This document shows, piece by piece, positions 15,477-20,917 of a DNA stretch of 20,917 nt (within the stretch, counting starts at the first letter, position 1; each line of letters starts with the position of its first letter). The notes under the pieces were generated by a model. The model had not been told where the DNA came from and searched no databases. It was given only the letters and a program-made list of their open reading frames with translations. The DNA is taken from assembly GCA_025980625.1 (NCBI GenBank), contig JAICXG010000017.1:1-20917 (forward strand). Direction: 5' to 3'. The translations under genes were made by a program, and so were the position numbers. The DNA comes from Chthoniobacterales bacterium (GTDB taxonomy: Bacteria; Verrucomicrobiota; Verrucomicrobiia; Chthoniobacterales; UBA10450).

Positions 15477-17201
15477 TCAGCTCTTCATCTCGTAGCGCTG
15501 ATGGATCGGCGCGGCGAGCGATTCAGGGAGATTTGCTATCCGGCCCTGCCGAAAATCTTTTTCCACCTGCCGGATTTGAACAGCGAGAGGTTCATCGCCA
15601 AAAACGTTTCTAATCCAGCGAGAAAAATCGCCGCGACGCGCATGACCTTCCAGAGCTTCGGCCGGTAGTCGCGCTTGCAGAATTACGAATTCTTTTAAAG
15701 TGCTCGCGCGTGGTCCGAACTGTTGGCCGTTGCATGTAAAAACAAATGCATGCTCCGCAGGCAATGGGACCTCGAGATATTTCGCGCGATGCCTAACGTG
15801 AGAAGTCCTGCGTCCCATAATGGTGAAACGCCGGGGCAAATTGCTCAAGCCATTAAAGCGCGAAAGCACCGCGGCCTCATCGATACCCAAGCCTGCCAGG
15901 ATTGTTCCCCACTCTGCTTCCGCGCTTTCCGCGCCACACAACATCGCTAGCGCGTGCACTTCGACGGGATTAGTCATCGGGGTCACGATGATTGATTCGA
16001 TCGCTTTGAGCAGCTCGGGATGCAGTTGCGAAGGCTGGTAGGTGCTCATGACATAGGCTGCGAGCTCAAAATCGATGCAACGCTCGTTAGGCTGATGGAG
16101 GAAGTAATGCGCTTCATCGACCACGATCCAGTGGGGCAGGCCGATACTCCGGCGAAGCGACGCGAGCATCGGGAGCAGTTCGTTTACGTAGCTCAGTTTA
16201 TGCGCGTGATCGATCGCGGAAAGATCGATCACGATGCTGACATCAGGATGACGCAAGGCGCGCGCGACATCGCTAAAACGCGGCGGCGCATCATCGCCAC
16301 CGAAAAGCACGACCCCGGGTAACGAGCCCAGGGTGGTATAGTCGCCTTCCGGATCGATGACACACAGGCAATAACCTAGCAGGATCAGTTGTTCGCAGAA
16401 AAGGCCGGTGATCCAGGATTTCCCGGAGCGCGGATCGCCCGCGATCAAGATATTGCGCCCGTGAATAGCGGCCTCGACCGCCTTGCCGTCCGCGTCGTGA
16501 CCGAGGATGATGCGCCGGGTATGAGCACGATGAGGCGGTAGTTTGATGTGAGCAGTTACTTCGCGGATGTAAGCGGCGACCTCACGCGGCCCTGTTCCTT
16601 GCAAGACTTCATCCGCGATCCTTTGCAAAGCTTTACTTCCCCAACTCACCGCCACGCCAATCTCGCAGGCATCAAGCATGGCGTAATCGTTCTCGCCGTC
16701 ACCGATCCCGATACAATTGTGCAAAGACAGCCGCAGCGTGTTCAACGCCTCGCGCAAGCCAGTCGCTTTATTGATCCCCTGGGGCAGGACCATGACACGG
16801 CTGTGATTGAATTGAAGGACCAGCGGCAGTTCGAGCTCCCTGATCGCTTCCAGGATTTTCGGTGCGGCGCCGGCATCCGCTTCGATGATGCAATCACCAA
16901 AGTCGACTTGAACCTGCCGCGCGCACAGCTCATCAAGCAGGATCTGCGATCGCGGATGCGTCAACAGCCTGCTGGGCACATTTGGAAAAGAAAGCACCGC
17001 TCCATTCTCGGAAACGACGGCGTCGAATAGTTCGGGTTCCGGAAGGACGCGCCGCAAATCCGCCATGATCCGGCCGGTGACAAGGATCACCACGATCCCG
17101 CTGGCTTGCGCTTCTTTAACCGCCTCCACCACGAGAGGCTCGATGCGGCCGTCCCGCGCGATTGTGCCGTCGTAATCGAGAGCGACGACACATAACTTCA
17201 T
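15477..17201 (-). CDS. HAD-family (Cof/IIB-type) phosphatase fused to a HerA/DUF87-like ATPase
   Basis: This is a 574-residue, two-domain protein. Residues 1-215 are a HAD phosphatase: ALDYDGT (catalytic Asp9, Asp11), LVTGR (40-44), then GIGDGENDYAML (165-176), with a cap between, as in Cof-type sugar-phosphate or phosphoglycolate phosphatases. Residues about 225-574 are a P-loop ATPase: Walker A AGDPRSGKS (254-262), VIDPEGDY (281-288) and Walker B HWIVVDEAH (357-365), of the HerA/DUF87 type. The HAD active site looks complete. The substrate and the target of the ATPase are not known. It begins 9 bases after rnk and lies upstream of ackA-xfp, so it may tune sugar-phosphate flow or react to its state; this is inference. 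The C-terminal third of the ATPase part resembles nothing I can name. Confidence 0.85.
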   Translation of the reverse strand: MKLCVVALDYDGTIARDGRIEPLVVEAVKEAQASGIVVILVTGRIMADLRRVLPEPELFDAVVSENGAVLSFPNVPSRLLTHPRSQILLDELCARQVQVDFGDCIIEADAGAAPKILEAIRELELPLVLQFNHSRVMVLPQGINKATGLREALNTLRLSLHNCIGIGDGENDYAMLDACEIGVAVSWGSKALQRIADEVLQGTGPREVAAYIREVTAHIKLPPHRAHTRRIILGHDADGKAVEAAIHGRNILIAGDPRSGKSWITGLFCEQLILLGYCLCVIDPEGDYTTLGSLPGVVLFGGDDAPPRFSDVARALRHPDVSIVIDLSAIDHAHKLSYVNELLPMLASLRRSIGLPHWIVVDEAHYFLHQPNERCIDFELAAYVMSTYQPSQLHPELLKAIESIIVTPMTNPVEVHALAMLCGAESAEAEWGTILAGLGIDEAAVLSRFNGLSNLPRRFTIMGRRTSHVRHRAKYLEVPLPAEHAFVFTCNGQQFGPRASTLKEFVILQARLPAEALEGHARRGDFSRWIRNVFGDEPLAVQIRQVEKDFRQGRIANLPESLAAPIHQRYEMKS

Positions 17202-17210
17202 CGCGCCAGC

Positions 17211-17624
17211 CTAACGATCCCAGTCGCCGGCGGCTTCGGGTTGATAATGGACCTTGGTCACTTTCATCCGCCGCACGCCCTCCGGCACTTTCCATTCGAA
17301 TTCGTCGCCCACGCGGTAACCGAGCATTCCAGCGCCGATTGGCGCGAGCACCGAAATCTTTTCTTCCTCCACGTTCGCCTCCGGCGGGAAAACCAAAGTG
17401 AAGGTCACCGTTTCGCCCGTATCCAGATCGACCAGGTCGGCCCGCGAATTCATCGTGATAACATCGGCCGGCACTTTGTCAGGTTCCACAATCACGGCCC
17501 GGCGCAATTCCTCACCGAGCGCTTTCAAATCGCCTTGTTGACGAGGATCGGAAATCGCCGCTCCCTCGAGCAAGTCTTCCAAACGTTGTTTATCCTGGCT
17601 GGTAATATGGATGGATTTTTTCAT
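17211..17624 (-). CDS. rnk: Rnk-like regulator of nucleoside diphosphate kinase / GreA-GreB C-terminal domain protein
   Basis: This is a 137-residue soluble protein. An N-terminal short helical hairpin (about 9-45, ITSQDKQRLEDLLE) is followed by a GreA/GreB-type C-terminal domain (about 50-135), with VITMNSRADLVDLDTGETVT, TLVFPPEAN and the signature SVLAPIGAGMLGYRVGDEFE. This is the Rnk layout. Rnk binds RNA polymerase and affects nucleoside diphosphate kinase levels in E. coli and Pseudomonas. It lacks the long GreA coiled coil, so it should not act as a cleavage factor. It begins after a 60-base gap behind the hemerythrin-like gene and ends 9 bases before the HAD-ATPase gene. The ATG has no clear ribosome binding site. 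Confidence 0.92.
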   Translation of the reverse strand: MKKSIHITSQDKQRLEDLLEGAAISDPRQQGDLKALGEELRRAVIVEPDKVPADVITMNSRADLVDLDTGETVTFTLVFPPEANVEEEKISVLAPIGAGMLGYRVGDEFEWKVPEGVRRMKVTKVHYQPEAAGDWDR

Positions 17625-17684
17625 GATGGATATTTGGTTGATCGAACAGGCACTCTAATTCGGTCAACATCGTTCAAATTGAAA

Positions 17685-18275
17685 CTAGCGTGGGCTGGTT
17701 GCGGTCGCTGAGCGGGCGCGCACGACATCGCCCACGAGAAGCGCGGCCGGGTAGAACAACTCTTCTTCGCTCTTCGCATGCACCTTCAGCGTTTCGGCAA
17801 GGCGCTCGACCTCTGCGTTGCCCGCGGCTTTCGCGGCCTCGCCGAGCCGCACTGTCGCGGCGCGGATTGCCTTGTGCTCCGAGAGCATGCGGGGAAGTTC
17901 CGCGCGGAGCGCGTCGGTCATCGGCAGGACCTCGCGCATCTCGGGGGTGAATTCACCGCGCGAGAGCGGAGCGAGCAGCCCCAGTGGCGGCAAGGCGATT
18001 TGTTCTTCGCGCACGAAATGTGGATCCAGCACGGCGGCGAGTTTGCGCGCAGCCTCACCGACTTCGCCCGGCATCTTCGTTGCGCTGACAAGGCTGTCGT
18101 GGATTTCCGCGTGTTCCAGGCGCATCGCCTCCGGAATCTGAATTTTCGAATCGTGCCCGTGAGGCTCGGAGTGTTCCGAAGTCTGCGCATGGACGGCGAT
18201 TGGCGCGCTCAACGTGATCCCGAACAGCGCGACTGCGATGGCGCTAACACCGTGAAGGTAGCTGGATTTTTTCAT
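17685..18275 (-). CDS. Secreted hemerythrin-like (HHE) protein
   Basis: This is a 196-residue protein. A signal peptide covers 1-30 (ends VHA-QT), then comes a His-rich linker (EHSEPHGHD, 34-42) and an all-helical HHE domain (about 48-182). Candidate di-iron ligands are His55 and His59 (RLEHAEIHDSL), His86 with Glu90 (DPHFVREEQ), His134 (SEHKAIR) and His166 with Glu170 (KVHAKSEEELFYP). HHE proteins bind O2, NO or protect iron centres; the export signal is unusual, since most are cytoplasmic. It lies between the copper oxidase fusion gene and rnk, all on the same strand. A 10-bp palindrome GACCGCGGTC is found at 18289-18298, just before the gene, and could be an operator, though this is weak. 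I am fairly sure of the fold, less of the function. Confidence 0.82.
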   Translation of the reverse strand: MKKSSYLHGVSAIAVALFGITLSAPIAVHAQTSEHSEPHGHDSKIQIPEAMRLEHAEIHDSLVSATKMPGEVGEAARKLAAVLDPHFVREEQIALPPLGLLAPLSRGEFTPEMREVLPMTDALRAELPRMLSEHKAIRAATVRLGEAAKAAGNAEVERLAETLKVHAKSEEELFYPAALLVGDVVRARSATATSPR

Positions 18276-18288
18276 GACAAATATCTAA

Positions 18289-18298
18289 GACCGCGGTC
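18289..18298. promoter_or_regulatory. Perfect 10-bp palindrome upstream of the hemerythrin-like gene
   Basis: GACCGCGGTC lies 13 bases before the start codon. TTGACC overlapping its edge resembles a -35 box on the minus strand, but no well spaced -10 follows. It may be an operator, or chance in GC-rich DNA. Confidence 0.25.
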
Positions 18299-18409
18299 AA
18301 ACACGAGGCGGCGTTACAGGCTAGACGCAGTCCAGCTCGGTGACTAGGAATGGTATTCGATGGAAGCGATAGCTTTTCCTTATGCTTTCACCGAGGCTGC
18401 TTCGCAGTG

Positions 18410-19993
18410 TTATGGCGTCACGAGCAACTCGCCCGCTGCGCCAATCATCATGTCTCGCATATTATGATCGACAATCGGATACTTACCCGGGTGCGGAATG
18501 ATCGCGTCGAAGACCACGCCCTGGCCGGGTGCGATCGGATAAGTGGAAACTCCGCTGAGCGCATGTTTCGCGTCAGCATCGGGATAAACCGCGGCGAACA
18601 TTCCGCCGATGATATGGAAGGCGCTCCCGAGATTTGGGCCGGCATTGATGACATACAGCCGGACGCGTTGGCCGATCTTAGCCGTGAGCGGGTGATCGTT
18701 ATATTGAAAAGCGATGCCATTAAAGACCACTTCGTCGGGCCTCACACTCATCATCTTGTCGTAATCGCCGGTCATGAGTGTGCCTTCGGCTTGTGCGGTG
18801 TACCATTCGCTTTGCACGAGCACGTAGCTCACGTCGGCGGGTGGTAGTGGCTCGGCTGGATCGACGATGATGGCGCCGTACATTCCGTTCGCGATATGCT
18901 GGAGCACGGGCGGCGTGCCGCAGTGGTAAACAAATGCGCCTGGAGTCGCGGCGACGAATGAGAACTCCAGCTTCTGCCCGGGATTGATGGAACGATATGC
19001 GATATCGGGCGCGACTTGGGCGGCGTGGAAGTCCATCGAGTGCTGCATGGTCCCGTTATTAACGAAGGTGACGTTCACGGTTTGCCCTTGCCGGACATGT
19101 AGAATCGGTCCTGGCACGGTGCCATTAAATGTCCACGCCTGATATTGCACCCCGCTCGCGATCTCAATCGTGGTATCTTTCGATTCGATGGTTACAGCAA
19201 CAGCGTTCCCGTTCCCAATCAGTGGCGGCAGCACTGGCGAGTAGGCGTGTGCGACCGGCCCACCCGAGGCGATGCTCAACGGCGACACGGCGGCAGCGGC
19301 GTTTTGCGGAGTCGGCGGCAAGGTGGTCCTCGCGCTGCCGAGCGTCGATAGGGCAAAGACGAGGATAGCAATGATAGCGCCGATCACGCCAAGTTGCTGG
19401 TCCCAACTGAGCACCGGGGGCGGTTGCATGGAACGTTTCGGCGCCCATTCCACGAGCCTCGCCCATTTTGGATAACGCCGCCCGATGTAGTAATCGAGAC
19501 TATAGGGATTGCGGCCGAGCAGATGCTCGAAAAGCGCTGCAGTGAGGAAGACCAGTGCATACACCAGCGCTGGCCCGACATTGGTTGCGCCAGAGGTATA
19601 AGGGCCGCCAAATCCTTCCGCGGTGGACCAGATCAGCAGGCTAAAGAGCGCGCCGGCGAAGTAAGCGATGCGACGCGCGAAACCTAGCAGCAGACCAACC
19701 GCGATCGCGGTTTCGATGAGTCTCGTGGCGGAAATGAAAAACGCAGTCTGCATCGTAACCAGACGCAGCCACATGTGAAACCATCCTTGTAACCAGTGCG
19801 GTTGCGCGTTTGCGGCATTCTGCAGGTAGCCGACATAATGCGCGGCAAATCCCGGCTGCCATTTTAGCCAGGCATCGATCGCCATGAGAATGCCGAAAGC
19901 GGTGCGGAGCGCGGCGGCGGCGACGATCAGCCACGCTGCCGATGTGGTTTCGGCGTTTGGTCTTGTCTCTGCTTGACTTGAAATGGCTTCCAT
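18410..19993 (-). CDS. DoxX-like membrane domain fused to a NirK-like two-domain copper oxidase
   Basis: This is a 527-residue protein. Residues 18-160 hold about four membrane helices resembling DoxX/DoxD, and a further helix lies at about 200-220. Residues 260-527 are two cupredoxin domains laid out as in copper nitrite reductase. Type 1 copper ligands: His318 (QHSMDFH), Cys358, His366 and Met371 (YHCGTPPVLQHIANGM). Type 2 ligands: His323, His357 and His460 (AFHIIGGMF). The active-site Asp321 is present. In nitrite reductases the motif PTHxVFNG carries the second catalytic residue, His255 in AcNiR numbering; here it reads PDEVVFNG, so Glu421 replaces it. It may reduce nitrite or O2, or oxidise a metal, at the outer face of the membrane. 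The ATG follows GAGAGGAG. It lies 50 bases after sdhB. I am sure of the domains, unsure of the reaction. Confidence 0.9.
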   Translation of the reverse strand: MEAISSQAETRPNAETTSAAWLIVAAAALRTAFGILMAIDAWLKWQPGFAAHYVGYLQNAANAQPHWLQGWFHMWLRLVTMQTAFFISATRLIETAIAVGLLLGFARRIAYFAGALFSLLIWSTAEGFGGPYTSGATNVGPALVYALVFLTAALFEHLLGRNPYSLDYYIGRRYPKWARLVEWAPKRSMQPPPVLSWDQQLGVIGAIIAILVFALSTLGSARTTLPPTPQNAAAAVSPLSIASGGPVAHAYSPVLPPLIGNGNAVAVTIESKDTTIEIASGVQYQAWTFNGTVPGPILHVRQGQTVNVTFVNNGTMQHSMDFHAAQVAPDIAYRSINPGQKLEFSFVAATPGAFVYHCGTPPVLQHIANGMYGAIIVDPAEPLPPADVSYVLVQSEWYTAQAEGTLMTGDYDKMMSVRPDEVVFNGIAFQYNDHPLTAKIGQRVRLYVINAGPNLGSAFHIIGGMFAAVYPDADAKHALSGVSTYPIAPGQGVVFDAIIPHPGKYPIVDHNMRDMMIGAAGELLVTP

Positions 19994-20012
19994 CGCTTAG
20001 CTCCTCTCCGAT

Positions 20013-20045
20013 AACTGTGTCACTGCGAATCGCAGTGTTATAGTT
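20013..20045. promoter_or_regulatory. 33-bp interrupted inverted repeat between sdhB and the DoxX-NirK-like gene
   Basis: The inner arms are perfect: CACTGCG (20021-20027) and CGCAGTG (20031-20037) around AAT. Extending outward to AACT and AGTT gives 12 of 15 complementary pairs. The non-pairs are G/T or T/T on the plus strand, which become poorer in the minus-strand RNA, so a DNA operator is a little more likely than an RNA hairpin. It overlaps the sdhB stop codon and precedes the ribosome binding site of the next gene. Confidence 0.45.
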
Positions 20046-20799
20046 ACTCACCCGCCTTCTCGAGTAACTTGGCCACGGCATATTCGCGATACATCCTCGC
20101 CATTACGCTTCCTGGAATGCCGGCCGGGCAGACCGCAACGCATTCGTACATGTTAGTGCAATTGCCAAAGCCTTCCGCGTCCATCGCGCGAACCATCCCT
20201 AGAACACGACGATGACGTTCCGGTGCGCCTTGCGGCAGAAGGGCGAGGTGCGAAACCTTGGCGCCGGTAAATAACATCGCGGCAGCATTTGGACACGCCG
20301 CCACGCAGGCGCCACAACCGATGCAAGCGGCTGCTTCCATCGCCAGATCAGCATTGCTTTTTGGCACGAGAACCGAGTTTGCCTCGGGCGCGGAGCCGGT
20401 CCGGGCGGAAATAAAACCACCCGCTTGCACGACCCGATCCAGTGCGCTGCGATCGATCACCAGATCTTTGATGATCGGGAAGGCTCGCGCGCGAAAGGGC
20501 TCCACAATGATGGTGTCGCGGTCGCGGAAAGAACGCATGTAAACCTCGCAGGCCGCGCCGGGATGGTTGGGCCCATGCGCCTCGCCATTGATCGTCAACG
20601 AGCACGTGCCGCAAATGCCTTCACGGCAATCGGAATCGAATGCGATCGGTTCTTCGCCGCGCTGGACCAGCTGCTCGTTGACGATGTCGAGCATCTCGAG
20701 GAACGAAGTGTCCGGCGAAATATCTGCCGCTTCGTAATCGAGCAGTTTTCCCTTTGTCGTGGGATTTGGTTGTCGCCAGACCTTGAGATGAAAATTCAC
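20044..20799 (-). CDS. sdhB: Succinate dehydrogenase / fumarate reductase iron-sulfur subunit
   Basis: This is a 251-residue protein that carries electrons between the flavin subunit and the quinone site at the inner face of the membrane. An N-terminal ferredoxin-like domain binds [2Fe-2S] through Cys58, Cys63, Cys66 (CREGICGTCSL) and Cys84. The C-terminal domain has CIGCGACVAACP (Cys159, 162, 165, 169) and CTNMYECVAVCP (Cys214, 220, 224) for the [4Fe-4S] and [3Fe-4S] clusters. The sequence resembles the Bacteroidota/Verrucomicrobiota form. The start is a GTG at 20799 without a clear ribosome binding site; the usual upstream partner sdhA is not recognisable in the 118 bases that remain. It is followed by the copper oxidase fusion gene on the same strand. 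Confidence 0.95.
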   Translation of the reverse strand: MNFHLKVWRQPNPTTKGKLLDYEAADISPDTSFLEMLDIVNEQLVQRGEEPIAFDSDCREGICGTCSLTINGEAHGPNHPGAACEVYMRSFRDRDTIIVEPFRARAFPIIKDLVIDRSALDRVVQAGGFISARTGSAPEANSVLVPKSNADLAMEAAACIGCGACVAACPNAAAMLFTGAKVSHLALLPQGAPERHRRVLGMVRAMDAEGFGNCTNMYECVAVCPAGIPGSVMARMYREYAVAKLLEKAGE

Positions 20800-20827
20800 G
20801 GTTAGAAAAAGCTAGCGCGGCGCCAGC

Positions 20828-20917
20828 TTATTTCCAACCTGCTTCTCGGACCAAATGGAGTCCCGTTATTGTGGTGAGGCTCGTTCGGATGAGCGCCGTT
20901 TCGCGCGCGCCCGGGAC
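20828..20917 (-). other. Open tail of a possible upstream gene, cut by the window edge
   Basis: On the minus strand one frame is open from the window edge to a TAA at 20830-20828, 29 codons ending LHLVREAGWK. It could be the C-terminus of the gene before sdhB, where sdhA would be expected. I do not recognise it as the end of SdhA, and a frame this short may be chance. Confidence 0.2.

Noticed and set aside
19641..20081. 146-residue minus-strand open frame
   Set aside because: It overlaps the start of the DoxX-NirK-like gene and the end of sdhB in another frame and has no features of its own.

Overview
This 20.9 kb window comes from a moderately GC-rich bacterium. The iron-sulfur subunit of succinate dehydrogenase looks like the type I associate with Bacteroidota and Verrucomicrobiota, and the mix of a DUF4142 protein, Rnk, phosphoketolase and copper proteins suits a soil Verrucomicrobiota or Acidobacteriota member. 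This placement is an inference without a database search and is of low to moderate confidence. I see no tRNA, rRNA, CRISPR array or insertion sequence.

Left part (1-6746). A TonB-dependent receptor occupies 1-1830 on the minus strand and is broken by three in-frame stop codons with no frameshift. Upstream of it, on the same strand, lie a membrane-anchored plastocyanin-like copper protein and a secreted DUF4142 protein, probably one transcription unit. A small possible membrane peptide and a plus-strand TerC-family transporter follow. A large minus-strand secreted protein then joins an N-terminal blue-copper domain to a YVTN-type beta-propeller and ends at a strong intrinsic terminator.

Middle (6747-9835). 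This is gene-poor at first (6747-7190). It then holds a hypothetical minus-strand gene with a strong ribosome binding site and a plus-strand run: an NhaR-like LysR regulator, a two-helix membrane protein, a small ESFPASDPPSW-motif protein, and a 5' remnant of a TRIC/UPF0126 channel gene. The remnant is cut off where the next, opposing block begins.

Right part (9836-20799). Eight genes all read leftward, several nearly or actually touching. In order of transcription they are: sdhB; a DoxX-like membrane domain fused to a NirK-like two-domain copper oxidase; a secreted hemerythrin-like protein; Rnk; a HAD phosphatase fused to a HerA/DUF87-type ATPase; acetate kinase; phosphoketolase; and a CPx-type metal P-type ATPase. 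AckA and Xfp together turn sugar phosphates into acetyl phosphate and then acetate plus ATP without oxygen. The hemerythrin-like and NirK-like proteins suggest handling of O2, NO or nitrite. I read the block as a module for surviving low oxygen or nitrosative stress, with a strong copper theme across the whole window. The most unusual items are the DoxX-NirK-like fusion, which has a Glu where nitrite reductases have the catalytic His; the HAD-ATPase fusion inside a phosphoketolase operon; and the triple-nonsense receptor gene.
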